DNA of 64,000 nucleotides from Triplophysa rosa (taxonomy: Eukaryota > Chordata > Actinopteri > Cypriniformes > Nemacheilidae), in assembly GCF_024868665.1 (NCBI RefSeq), contig NC_079913.1, forward strand, positions 472,331 to 536,330, in the 5' to 3' direction. Positions within the stretch are counted from its first letter, which is position 1. Each line of letters starts with the position of its first letter. Made by a program: the position numbers and the translations under genes. This document shows positions 22,712 to 34,900 of the stretch, one piece after another. The notes beneath the pieces were generated by a model, which saw only the letters and a program-made list of their open reading frames with translations, made no database searches and was not told where the DNA came from.

Positions 22712-25700
22712 ATGAGCTCTTTTGCCGGACGCATGAAGGAGTATCCCACCATCTCCCTGGACCGATTCGACAGGGAGAATTTACACGCAAGAGCTTATTT
22801 TCTCTCTCATTGCCACAAAGGTAAATCATAAGCATCGAGTTCGATCCCATTGGTTCCTAATTCGAAGACATTAGTTTGTTTGGCGTAATTGTTGTTGTTT
22901 TTTTGTAACAGATCACATGAAAGGATTAAAAGGACCGTTGCTTAAGAGAAAGCTAAAGTTCAGGTGAAGTTCAAGTTCTTCGATAACATTTTATGTTTAA
23001 CAATTACTTTGTTGTCGTACAGTTGACATGTGAAACTTTACCCTCCGTTAGTTTGACTGTCAAGCTGTACTGCTCATTTGTGACAAAGGAGCTCCTGCTT
23101 AGTAACCCAAGATATGGATTCTGGGAAGATCACATCGTAAGTATTTTTCCCAGCCAGCCACGTTTCCAACATTGTTTTGCCTAACAGTTGGACAGAATGC
23201 TGCTGCTTTTGAAAGCTTTTAATGCTGACATCGAATATCAGGTCGCCCTGGAACTGGACAGTCCTACTCACATATCTCTGATCGACGAAACCACTGGAGA
23301 GGTGGGCCGTTAACTTCTTGTTTATTCTGTGTTACAACTTGTATTACAAAGAAGATCCAGTGTAGTTCATCTTAAATTGTATTGTTATTTTTTCAGTCGG
23401 AGGATGTTGTTGTCACATTGCTCCCTGCTGGACACTGTCCAGGATCAGTTATGTAGGTATCTTTGAACTTTTATGTTTTGGAAAATATGAACTCTACAGT
23501 TCTTGATAAGGTTTACACGTTGTCATTGAATCTTGATGTAGGTTTCTCTTTGAGGGTTCTCGGGGTACAGTTCTGTACACCGGAGACTTCAGATTGGCCA
23601 TTGGAGATGCTGCCAGAATGGAACACCTGCACTCTGGAGACAGGTGAGCATCACGCAAGTCTTTTACCTTTACTTCTTCCTGTAGACAGACAGAACCCTT
23701 TTTTAGTTCACTTACAAACAATGTTGTCATTTCAGAGTAAAAGACATTCAGAGTGTGTATCTCGATAGTACATTTTTTAACTCGAAGTACCATCAGATAC
23801 CTAGTAGGGTAAGAATTAACACTCACTTCGTTAAATGTACTATATTACATACCTGTGCCAATGTCCTTCTCAATCACATATCTCACTGTTTCAGGAGGCT
23901 TGTTTGACCGGTATTACGCAGCTGGTGCGAGACTGGATTTGTCGGAGTGCGTACCACGTAGTTTGGTTGAATTGTAAAGCAGCGTATGGTTATGAATATC
24001 TCTTCACCAACCTGGGACAGGAGTTCAGTTCACCGGTCAGAGATTTCTACAGATTTTGCACCCGGTTTACTTTCGTGTTGACAAACGAACAACTTTTAAC
24101 CAATTTTCCTATTACAGATACATGTCAACAACTTGGATATGTTCAAGAAAATGCCTGAAATTCTGTGTCACATGACTACCAACCGTGCAACGCAGATCCA
24201 TGCTTGCAGGCACCCTAAGGCAGGCTTAACTTCTTTGCACAAGGATGTCTTATGATTGGTCTCATCTTGAATAAGGGCTTGTAGACTGAGAGCAGAATTG
24301 TGGTTCTTTGACAGGATGAGATGTTTTTCAGGGCCAGCAGGTTACCGTGCGGCTCCACGGCTCCTGACGGCACTCCGCTGAACATCATCAGCATCAAACC
24401 CTCGACGATATGGTTTGGAGAACGGTCCAAAAAGACTTCAGTCGTTGTCAAGTGAGTCTTAATCATAATACGGCTTTCAAAGTCTCCATGAAATGAAACC
24501 AGCTTTTTTGGGATGTTCTATGATTGTTACTTTGGTTTCAGGATGGGCAGCAGCTCTTACAGAGCGTGTTTTTCCTTTCACTCTTCTTACTCGGAGGTGA
24601 GAATCATCCTGCTGTGAAAAATGCAGAATATTCCATAATGGCCCGGTCTTAAGCAATTTTACTTCCTCTAACTAGGTCAAGGACTTCATGTCTTACATTT
24701 GTCCTGTAAACATCTATCCTAGTGTCATTCCCTTGGGACAAACGCTAGAGGACGTTGTGGAGCTGTAAGGATGGGTCGTTCTGCTCATCTCACTTGCTGT
24801 ATATCTATGAAATACTTGCTGTAAAATAACCTTTTTTTCACTTCAGGTTGAAGCCACTGAGTAGAAGCCGCTCTGAAGGAGAGGACGTTGTCTACAAGCC
24901 GCTGGGAACACTCAAAAGAACCAGGAAGCGGTGCACATCAGAAGGTATAAATCGTTAGTCTGAACTATGAATGGCATGCTTGTTTACCGTCTTATCTAAC
25001 CAACTTTTCTCCCCCTCAGGCTCAGACAGTGATGGGGACCTGTTTGATGAGGTTGCCACGGCTCCAAGGAGGCGGAAGATGCCAGTGACTGACGTGACCA
25101 AGGTTGCCGCTTACACACAGCCTCACAGCCCTAGAAAAGATTCCCCTGATAAGGACCAAATGAATATCCTCCCAGAGCCCCGCCCCTCCACACAGCCTTC
25201 CAATTACATTGACTGCACAGAATCAAACGATGATGATGATGACGACGATGAGCTTTCAAACATCATGCCTCACCCATCAGGTGCTGCTTCACCCTGCACA
25301 GAAATGCCATGCCCGCCGCCCACATCCAATTCAGACACAACCCCGTCCAAGGCGGCTCCGCCCCGCTGGGAAAACTTCTTCAGGGCTGACCCAGTGTTGA
25401 CCGATGAGAGCGAGCTGGATAACAGTCAAACGCAATCCACTGAAAACACGTCTCAGTCACCGGAGCGGTTTCTTGAAGACGAGGATGACGGCTGTCACAT
25501 GACCTCCTCACAGTCTACACATATATCAGATGAAGTTACAGACAGCTCAAGTCAAATAGATATGGTTCTTGTACAAGTGGATGACAGTAAGGCTGTTACT
25601 AGCGACCAAGAGACCAATGGGCTGCTTCAGGGTGGTACATGCAAACCCGGTGAGGTGGCGTCAGATGTGATCGGTAGCTGTAATGAGCCGAAATCAGACT

Positions 25701-25828
25701 CGCAGGTATCATCAGACTTTGAGCTTCCACCAACACCTGGTTCTAAAGTCCCGGAGCCAGAGGAGCTGAAAGAGCTGTACAGGAAGTTGGCAGCAGGGCA
25801 GGAAGTTGTAAAAAGGAAGATTTTTTGA
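22712..25828 (+). CDS. dclre1c: Artemis nuclease (DNA cross-link repair 1C)
   Basis: Fourteen coding exons: 22712-22820, 22912-22963, 23052-23136, 23242-23301, 23397-23452, 23542-23643, 23736-23808, 23895-24035, 24118-24219, 24315-24451, 24542-24596, 24676-24764, 24847-24944, 25020-25828. They give 655 codons plus stop (human 692). Artemis is the DNA-PKcs-dependent endonuclease that opens V(D)J hairpins and trims ends in non-homologous end joining. The metallo-beta-lactamase motif HCHKDH sits at residues 33-38, [10 protein letters not shown] and YTGDFR supply further metal ligands, and the beta-CASP region carries [33 protein letters not shown] and SFHSSYSE. The acidic tail is poorly conserved except for its end ([11 protein letters not shown]...[15 protein letters not shown]). 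Intron 9 has no good GT donor: AAG|GCAGGC (GC-AG) gives the conserved reading. Read-through to a GT at 24247 would add nine residues. Confidence 0.95.
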
Positions 25829-25872
25829 TGTTAAGTCAGCATTCATTTTCTGGACCATTCAAAATGCAAAAC

Positions 25873-25878
25873 AATAAA
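25873..25878 (+). terminator. dclre1c poly(A) signal
   Basis: AATAAA 45 bases after the dclre1c stop codon, implying a very short 3' UTR. Confidence 0.65.
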
Positions 25879-25978
25879 GTCTTGAAACAAATTGATCACC
25901 TTTTTACTGTCCTGAAATTGCATGCAAGTCTGCAGTGAAATAAATCCATTTGTTGCATTATTAATGACACAAAATAAG

Positions 25979-26058
25979 TAATCGCATCCAGAATAAAAGT
26001 TTGTGTTTACATCATATATGTCTACGTACTTTGCATATTGATTTTGTGTTCATAAATA

Positions 26059-26094
<36 letters not shown>

Positions 26095-26263
26095 GATGAA
26101 TACATATTTAGGAAATATTTAAACGTATTTATTATATTTACCAATAATTTACATTTTTTTCTTAAATATATGCATGTGTGATAATACAAAATATTATGCA
26201 CAGAACACAGATGTATATTATGTAAACACAAACTTTTATGCGATTAATCGTTTGACAGCCCTA
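25979..26263. mobile_element. hAT-like MITE copy, family with TAGGGCTGTCAA ends
   Basis: The right end, GCGATTAATCGTTTGACAGCCCTA, is the same terminus as the copy at 49200-49459. The left side keeps AATCGCATCCAGAATAAAAG but has lost its outermost bases. A (CA)n tract of about 28 bases at 26062-26089 has grown inside it. Confidence 0.7.
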
Positions 26264-27204
26264 AAAATAAGCAATCGGTTATTTTTTTACATGACATCCC
26301 AACAGTCGAGTGAAAGAAGTCAAAGCTTTGATATATTTATTGTAACTACAAAACTGCAACGGGTTTATAGAAATATTGTCGTAAATACAGAAACGCTGAA
26401 ATGACGCAAACACAGCACAAGCATTTGTACTCTAAACAAAGTTTATTGCGTGATACTTTCACTTGACTAAACGGGGAACAGCTTTTGCACCTGCTCAGCG
26501 TGTGACTGCACCAGATAAAACACACGAGATTACATCAGCAAGCCACATACGTATATTGTATACTCACACATACAATCTCATGGGAAACCATCCGTTCTAC
26601 CTTCATCTGCCTCTTTCTCCAGGACAGGCCTTGACTGATCTGTTTAGTGTAATGGCATCATTTACTTTGTTGAATTTTGCTTATCACATCCATCAATACT
26701 ATTGACTTGTGATTAAAACAATGCTGGGATGCAGGTAACACGAAGGCACACAGTATTGACATAATTTGCAAACAAAATACAACAGTCATAGGGACTATAT
26801 CATTCATTTTAAAGAAAGCTTCAAAAACGCACTCTATAAATATGTACTTGCATGTCATTCCAAATCCATATGCTGTTATGGATATTTGAAGAATATCTGT
26901 GAACAATGATTTCAGTTTCTCATAAAAAGCTTTTGCTTTGCCTGTAGAATATTTGAATTCTAGAAACCAAGTCCCATTGTTTTTTGTTTTTTACTTTTGT
27001 ATAAAAAAGTACAGGCAAGGCGGTTTGGAATGACACGAGAATTGGTAAATGACACTTTAAACTGTTCCTTTAACTAAAACATAACAAATTGAGAGGACTT
27101 AGATCTAGAGAGATCTAAAGCACCTACACAGGAAAACCTCATGACATGCAGGTGTTTAGCTACAGTATGGAATCGAGATGGCAACATGTTACAACAATTC
27201 AAGG
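26264..27204. other. Convergent 3' region between dclre1c and hspa14
   Basis: No coding exon is visible. The minus-strand AATAAA at 26442-26447 is a plausible hspa14 poly(A) signal, giving a 3' UTR of about 760 bases. In human the corresponding interval between HSPA14 and DCLRE1C contains SUV39H2. I see no SET-domain or chromodomain exon here. Confidence 0.5.
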
Positions 27205-30200
27205 TTATGATGCAGCAGCAGCCGTTTCTATGGTGATGGCCTCGGATCTGCCACTGCCCTTCTCTGTGCATGTCACATGCAGTGAACCATCCCTGAAATT
27301 AAACAGTTTAGACCAATTCAATTCTAACAGAATATTGTTAATTACTTAAAAGGGATAGTTCACCCAAAAATGAAAATTCTGTCATGGAACACATCTCTTC
27401 CGTCAACACCTGACTGATCAGCTCTGACACTTCTCTATTTTCTACTCTTAAAAAAAAAAAAAAAAAAAACTTAGCTCTGCACACTGTGATAGGCTATGTG
27501 AGACCAATTTTCTTTTGTTGCACTTATGCTTTTTGTTGTCCTTATGTTGTTCCAACTGCTTCCATTGTTTCCCTCATCTGTAAGTCGCTTTGGATAAAAG
27601 CGTCTGCTAAATGACTCAATGTACATGTAAATGGAACTCAACCTCAAGTGGTACCAAACCTGTATACATTTCTTTGTTCTGTTGAACACAAAGAAAGATA
27701 TTTGGAAGAATGTTAGCAACTGAGATTTCTGGGGCAAAATTGACTACCATTAAAATGCCTCAGAACTGTTTGCTTTCCTAAATTCTTCAAAATATTTTCT
27801 TTTGTCTTTAACAGAACAAAAAAAAATACAATATTTCTTTCTACTATTGTAGTCAATGGTGCCCCAGAAATCTCAGTTGCTAACATTCTTCCAAACATAT
27901 TCCTTTGTGTTAATGCAAACAAAGACATTTATTCAGGTTTGGAACAACTTGAGGGTGAGTAAATGATGACAGAATTGTGATTTTTGGGTGAACCATCCAT
28001 CTAAATGCAAGTTCAACAGCATTATTAAAACATCATAATGGCATTATGTTTTCATTACCTCTTCATTGTTAGAACTGTGACGATGTCGTGCATGTCCTCT
28101 TTTGGTTCCAGGTCTCTAAGTACAATCTAGAAAAATAAAACGATTGATACATCTGAAACATTCATAAATGAACTCTTCAAATCAGCCTACACGTCATCTC
28201 ATATCTCGGTTTTCTGGAATCCTTGATTTTAAATAACTAAAACAAAATGTAGAAATAGAAAAACATCTTCAGGGTGATCCAAAACCGAATTCACAACATC
28301 CAGATTTATTTTGCAGTCATTTCCAGCTGACTGTATGTTATCCCTTAATTATTTGAGATTTGTACAGAAAAGTCTCTTAAAAGGGGTGCCAACCTGTGCG
28401 ATCGCTCGCTGCGCCTGGTACAGCTCCAGGCTCACTGACGACAGGCTGCCAGGACCCTGTAGAGAGTGATGGCGGCGGGCGGGGAGAGGTGTGCCAGATG
28501 GAAACAAAATTGTGAAAACCTCCGTGCCCGAGTCATCCACCTCCTTTAAAAGAGAAAGACAGAAATCAACCGATTCAGAACCCCATCTACTGATTGATAA
28601 ACTAAATATAGCTTTAGTACACAAGCGCTTTCGATCGCCTCACTGTACCCACCTTAACGGTGATGTCGCTGGCACAGCAGTCTAAAGTGATGGAATCTTC
28701 CCCGAGCGCCATGCTCTCTTTTCCCACCAGGATGCCCGCCTGCATGGCAGCGCCCACCGGAATGACTTCATCTGGGGGGATGGAGTTCAACAGCTCCACG
28801 TCTGGGAACAGATCTCTGATCATCTGTTGCAACTTGGGAATGCGAGCCGAGCCTCCACACAAGACAACCTTAGACATGATCTGAATGAGTTCAATCTCCA
28901 TTTAAAGTTTTCATGTAAAAACCTGGATTCATCTCATTCTGATGCGTTAAGCGTGAGTGATTTACATGTGAAGTCAATGCAAAGACGCGATAGGACATCC
29001 TGCGGCGCGATTTGCATGAATGACACGCACGAATCGCGCGAGTTGAAAAATCTAAACTTTGGCGAATATTCGCGCCGCGTTAACCAATCAGGAGCTTGCT
29101 CTGGTAGTGACGTGATTACGACGTAGCGAGCGGAGGCAGAAATCCGAAACAACAATGCAGGACAACATCATCGTCGCTCTATGTACCCTAATACCCGGAG
29201 CTGTACGATACTACGAACGAGCCTACGCCGTTTTTTTCAGCCTTCCGTAGCACAAAGCGCAGCTACCCTCTCAACAAAAGCCATGTCAGCCATTTCTGGA
29301 GCCGCCTGGCAGAAGCCCCTCCCATGACGCGAATTGGCGTCTGTTGTGAAGTGAATTTCACGCGCGAATGAAGCGAGTACACTCAAAATGTTCAAGCGTC
29401 CAACTACGCGCGAATAGCGCAATTTATTCGCCAAGTCGCGTCTGGTGTGAACGCTCAGTTACACGGCTGGGTCTGTATTAACGGCCTGTAAGGTTCAAAC
29501 ATAAAACTCTGGCTCCCCCTTCTGGCCACAGGCACTCAAATGTTGCATTACCTTGTTGATGTCCGAGGTGGACAGGTTTACTTGCTCCAGGAGGTTTTTG
29601 ACTGGCTGAATGCTCTTATTAAAGAGGCTGGAGCATATCAGCTCAAACCGGGCTCTATGGACAGAACCAAGCATCACATGGTGAGTATTTTTCCCTCATC
29701 TGCAAGTTGCTTTGGATAAAAGCGTCTGCTAAAAGACTAAATGTAAATGTATTATTTACGCTATAATATTGATTTAATTGAAGACGCATCTTCATCAGCT
29801 CACCTGGACACATTGCACTCAAAGTCCATGCCATCGTACAGCGAGTCTACAAAGCAGTTGGCGCTGCCCAGGGTAGACAGCGTGTGCTTGGCCAGATCAG
29901 CACCATTCATGAGCTTTAGCATCGCCCTGGGGTTACCGGTCACATCCAGCTTGTAAGTCCTGCAGACCCACATAAGGAACAAATCGAAATAAAATAGCAC
30001 AAAAAATACAAAACCTGCACACAAGTACACTAGAGATCTACTGACTTTTTGAACTCCGCAGCGAGATGTCGCGCGAGCTCATGCGTGAAGCTCTCGCCTC
30101 CCGTACTGTGGTCTGTTTGCGTGGCGACGACGCGGTACATTCCACTGTTTACCTCCAGGATGGTGACACTCAGCGACGTGCCTCCAAGTTTGTACACAAG

Positions 30201-31674
30201 GACGTGACTGTGGTTTAAAAGTGTAGTAATGACATTTCCAAGACCTAATCCAAAAGAAACCGTTCATCTCAGATATGCAGAAATTTCTTGGCTGTACCTT
30301 TTTCCCAACGGGGAGTCCTGCCCAATTCCATATGCCAAGAGGGCAGCGGACGGTTCGTGAATCAGCCTGAGAACATTGAACCCGGCACTATCTGCAGCTT
30401 GCCTACAATACAACATCATAATTCCAATACAATTGTGCTCCAGCTAAACGAAACACCATCTCGTCACATGAAGCCGTATACCTGAGTGCCTTCTTCTGCA
30501 TTTCTCCAAACTCAAACGGCACCGTAATGACGGCGTCGTTCACATCTGAACCCAAGGCTGACTGCGCCGTCTCTGCCGAGAACATGAACATTAAAGCCGG
30601 CCCGCACTGAACATGTTAACTATGAGAGGAAGTGGTGTGCAAGCATTCAGAAAAGTGTACCTTTCATTTTGTGGAAGATTAATTTTGCTACATCTTCAGG
30701 CAACACATACTTCGTCGTCTCTCCTGTGTCGATTTCATACCTAGGTAGGTCACCTTTGCTGACAACCTGATGTAATATAGAATAATATCGAATCATGCAA
30801 GGCACATCATTTTATGGCTTAATACATAAACAAAACAGCTTGATAAACGCACAATGCACTTGCTTTCTTCTCTGTGTGTCTGAGCATCTGGGTCATCGTA
30901 TCTGAAAGCAAAAGGACAAAACATTAACCCTTGAATCATTAAACAAACTTGAATGACAACTTTGATCCTTCACATTTAAAGTGATTGCACAGCTTAAATT
31001 AAAGTAGTGTGTAAATGTGAAAATAGCTTTAAAAACTACTAAAATACACTGAGTGTGACGCATAACATACCGTCTGCCCAGGATCTGCTTCACTTTGACA
31101 ACGGTATTTGTGGCATTTCGTATTCTGCCCTGCTTAGCAGCAATACCAACTATCTATAAAACAAAGGAATCAGAAAACAAACCATTAAACATAACCTGAC
31201 ATTTATATGACATGTATAACCTGACATCTACGCTTCATTCATCAAAACACACAACACGAGATGTGAATGTATTAACGTTACAGTCACTGTACGCAGAACA
31301 TACATACAGAAGCATTCGAAAGAACTACAGCATCCGTGTCTTCTTGAGTAAATCACCTGCTCATTTTCTCTGTATGCCACTACAGCCGGTGTGACCCTGT
31401 CTCCAGCATCATTGGCAACAACATCTGCTCGCCCATCCTGCGGTAAAAAGTTTAACAATGTTCATAAACCAGAGAGAGCTTGGCAAACCTTCATTCATTC
31501 CCCATAAAGACCACCAACACGGCCGCATAGACAAAAACACGTCGTATATTTTCTAAGTCTAGCTTCACATACGCTTTCATTTTGCAATATAACGCTTTAT
31601 TCTCATGACAAATTTACCTTAAATACGGCAACGCAGGCACATGTGTAACCAAAGTGCACACCGATGGCAGCCAT
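27205..31674 (-). CDS. hspa14: HSPA14, ribosome-associated Hsp70-like protein
   Basis: Fourteen coding exons in transcript order: 31674-31618, 31437-31357, 31153-31071, 30901-30853, 30766-30661, 30572-30482, 30402-30298, 30207-30046, 29959-29804, 29654-29552, 28868-28653, 28543-28394, 28126-28059, 27292-27205. They give 504 codons plus stop (human 509). HSPA14 is an atypical Hsp70 that pairs with DNAJC2 in the ribosome-associated complex (family knowledge). The N-terminus [19 protein letters not shown] is an altered nucleotide loop, as in the human protein. [60 protein letters not shown] and [17 protein letters not shown] give the ATPase fold. A short substrate-like domain follows ([20 protein letters not shown]). 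The C-terminus ends [13 protein letters not shown]. The loop after LELY is shorter than in human. Intron 10 holds a large repeat. Confidence 0.95.
27350..27998. mobile_element. Foldback MITE (GGGATAGTTCACCC family) with nested SINE-like insertion, hspa14 intron 13
   Basis: The left arm AAAGGGATAGTTCACCCAAA at 27349-27386 pairs with the right arm GATTTTTGGGTGAACCATCC at about 27963-27998. The inner sequence is itself palindromic: GAATGTTAGCAACTGAGATT near 27709 against AATCTCAGTTGCTAACATTC near 27868. The left arm is interrupted at about 27384-27637 by a different sequence. Other members lie at 34626-34862 and 35432-35635. Confidence 0.8.
27384..27637 (+). mobile_element. SINE-like element nested in the MITE
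   Basis: This 250-bp insert contains an A-run of about 20 bases at 27449-27468. It ends with AAGTCGCTTTGGATAAAAGC, GTCTGCTAAATGAC and ATGTAAATG text, the conserved 3' tail shared by many fish SINEs and L2-type LINEs. Flanks ATGGAACACA and ATGGAACTCA suggest a target duplication with one mismatch. The tail recurs alone at 29691-29750 and 40405-40470. Confidence 0.6.
28960..29475. repeat. CpG-rich dispersed repeat in hspa14 intron 10
   Basis: The sequence is unlike its surroundings, with dense CGCG words (GACGCGATAGG, CGCGCGAGTTG, GCGAATATTCGCGCCGCG, CACGCGCGAATGAAGCGAG). It fills most of an intron otherwise under 200 bases. The ends show partial complementarity (AAAGACGCGA against GTCGCGTCTGG), consistent with a Harbinger-like MITE, but I cannot fix exact termini. 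Confidence 0.5.
29691..29750 (+). repeat. SINE/LINE conserved 3' tail, solitary copy (hspa14 intron 9)
   Basis: CCCTCATCTGCAAGTTGC followed by TTTGGATAAAAGCGTCTGCT and an ATGTAAATGT end matches the tail of the element at 27569-27631. No body is visible, so this is a 5'-truncated copy. Confidence 0.55.
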
Positions 31675-31945
31675 GCTTCCGAAAATTTCAGCCGGAAGCC
31701 GGTACTCGTATGCAAATTAGAAAGGGGGGCTCATGAGGGCAGTCGAATCACAGGCGAGTCGCTTGAGTTGTTAACCAATCGGAGGTTCGCTATGCTGACG
31801 CAAGCACAAGCGTAAGCGAATAGTAGAGCTCTTTGGCGAACCGTAGCCACTAACGCCACACCCCCAGCCAACGAGAGCGAGGTGTGTGCTGGGTATTGAA
31901 GTCCACGTAAAAGTGCGTCTCCATACGCGTTTTAAAAGCGGTGTC
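31675..31945. promoter_or_regulatory. Bidirectional hspa14/cdnf promoter
   Basis: Only 271 bases separate the two divergent start codons. The interval holds a CCAAT box at 31775-31779, a CACACCCCC (KLF/Sp-type) word at about 31856-31864, and no TATA box near either gene. Both genes act in protein folding or the ER/translation machinery, so shared control is plausible but inferred. Confidence 0.6.
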
Positions 31946-34900
31946 ATGTCTTCTACTAACGTGTTTTTCACTCCGTTTCTTTTGCTTTTCTGTGTTGTTT
32001 TATTCCCCATTACTGATGCAGAGGAATGCGAAGGTGAGATTGGTCGTTTTGGGTGTCAATGCGCACGAGCCTCTGCAGTTAAAAATAGTTGCTTGAACTG
32101 TGTTGGGTTATTTTACGCAAGTGCATGTGCGTGTCACAGTAAATAAAGTACATTTATGAAATAAAGTTACTTTTCAAAAGGAGATGTGGGTTTGTGTTGC
32201 ATGGAACAGTGGAAGCTCTACTATGGTAATACCATGGTGGTAATGTATTATGGCAATGCCCCGCTTTAAAAAAAAGATTTTTGCTGCTTGTTCAATTTAC
32301 TTAACTTGCTTAAGTTAAATCAACACAACTTTTGGAAAATTTGGTCACATGATTTTTTATGTTTAGTCATATAACTGAATCCGTTCATGTTGGAACAACA
32401 TAAAGGAGTTGGGTTGTGTTAACATAAAACAGTTACATATGGGCAGAGGACTTATATTTCCCAGCATGCTTTGAGTATAACTGCATTTTGAGAGTTCTTT
32501 TCTTAAATAAGTGTTATTTTATGCATTTTTCAGTAAAAAGAAACCCTTGTTAGTGTTTAATGTTCATTTATCTTTAAGATTTTGAAGAGTTCTGAATTAA
32601 GGAATTTTTGAGTTCTGTGGTTACCATGGTTTATAAAGCGTTGCCTTCGGTTATGTCTTGGGCGGTTACAATCCTTTAATTACATTTCTGATGAGTTATT
32701 TTAACTCAATATCTTCTTATTGAAGTTAGATGAAGTAATGTCAAACATGTTAATGTTAAACATGTGTAATAAAAAAATGTTCTTGAGTGCTTTCATTAAA
32801 TAAGTTTATCTGTAAAATTGTTTTTTTTTTATATTGGTTTCATGTAAAATATGCATGTATATGACACAAATGAATTTAATCAAGACTACTAAAAAAATTA
32901 AGTTCACACAACAAGATTATAAAGAGTCGTTTCAAACAAATTAGATTTTGTTGGAGAAATGTAATTCAATTTCGTGTAAAAGTTTTCCTTAATTTAATTA
33001 AGTTCGTTCAACAACTTTTTTTTGAGTGCTGCCTGCTATGCTATAACAAACATTTTATTTATTTTTAATAAATAAAATAATTGTTGTTCTGTTTAAAAAT
33101 GTATTTACATGTTTTTTAACCATTCCTATTTAAAGAAGAATATTGCTTTAAATTGTGAGACAGGATTATTACAAACCAATTACTATTGCTGACACATTAC
33201 AATATGCTTTGGTTTGTTTACACTACACTGTACTTTTTATTGTAGTCAACTAAATGTAATTTGAATACATTTTGTTTTGACAAAATTATAAATGTTCTAA
33301 CTAACTAACTAACTAACTAACTAAATGAACTAAAAACATGGAAAAAAGAAACTTAAAAAGATGAGTTGAGGTTTTTTACATTGTAGTTAACTGCATTGGT
33401 TAACATTATTTATCCATAGCCTACTGAACATTTCTACAGCATTGATTATTCTTAGTAAATGTTTACTAATAGGGGTTTTAAATCAAACATTCTGTATGGC
33501 TATGTTAGTTAATACAATGAATTAACAAAAAAAAAAAAATGTATTCGTATGAACTAAGATAAACAAATACAAAAAATGTTGTAAAATGTAAATTGTTCAT
33601 TGTCAGTTCATGTTGGGAAATACAATTAATGTATGAAACCTTGTGTTTTTCAGTGTATAAGTGCAAATGTGTACATGTGTTCCGCAGTGTGTGTAAATGT
33701 CCTGGAGCGCCTTTACACCTCACTAGTTATGAGGCACACAGAGCTCTCCCCAGAGCTGGTGGAGGAGGGTCTCATCAGAACGTGTGCTGAGGCTACAGGA
33801 AAAGAGAACAGATTAGTAAGAACAGCACCAAAACAAGCTCACTTTATCATTTTCCGCTCATTGCTTGCTTGGTCTGTCTTTGGAGACCGCTTCCTAACCA
33901 GCAGAACAGCACAAACAAACATTGTTCAATTATTCATATGTGGAATGGAACACTTGTTATATTGAACGTAGCCTATTAGGGCTTGTAATTCAAACCTCAA
34001 TCAATATTCTTTACCTCAGTGTTATTACCTCGGCGCCTCGAGTGATGCAGCAGCCAAAGTGACAGGTGAGGTGAGCCGCCCCCTCAGTGCTCACGTTCCT
34101 GTCCACAAAATCTGCCAGAGACTTCAACGCAGAGACGGCCAGATCTGTGAGCTTAGATACGGTACGCGATTAAGCAAAAGACCCTTTCTAACAGACCATG
34201 CGTGTTTGGAGTAGATTGGGGTCAGACTGCCAACTCCGTTCAGACATTAACATCTTGGAGATAATGGTAAAGAGGGGACATAATTGTGGAAACAGGAGAG
34301 TTTGGCGTTCTATATAGATGTACTTATACAACGCAAAGCTCCTTCCTCAGTCTGAGCAGACCATTTATGGAAACAAAGATGACAAAAATGGGTCATTCAG
34401 AATGCGTCACTGTGATGTCAGAACTATCAACAAATTAACATACACAATACACACATGTATATATCGGAGGTCATTTACATTAAAGGTACAGTAAGGCGGA
34501 CAGCTTTTTGAATTCTAATGTTTAGAGAGACGATGGAAACATTATAAATTGACTTGTATGTATACAATATTTGAATTTCTTTGAGAAAATTGTTTTGCAT
34601 GCACAACTAATACATTCGTGTATTAAAGGGAAAAGTTACCCCCAAATTTTGGTGGAAAATTGGAAATTTACTCATGTCATTGTAAACCTGCATGACTTTC
34701 TTTTATTTGCTGAATAGAAAGAAGACATTTTGAAGAACCATTGACTTCCATTGTATTGATACAAAACCACCGAGACATTTCTCAGAATATCTTCTTTTCG
34801 TGTTCCACAGAAGAAAGTAATATACTGCTTGATGAATAAATGACGACGGGTAACTTATCCCTATACAGTGATGCAAGATTATCTTACGGATTTATTTGGT

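Noticed and set aside
29000..29470. CpG island with an internal hspa14 promoter
   Set aside because: The CG-rich words form a repeat-like block with partly complementary ends, so a transposon origin explains it better.
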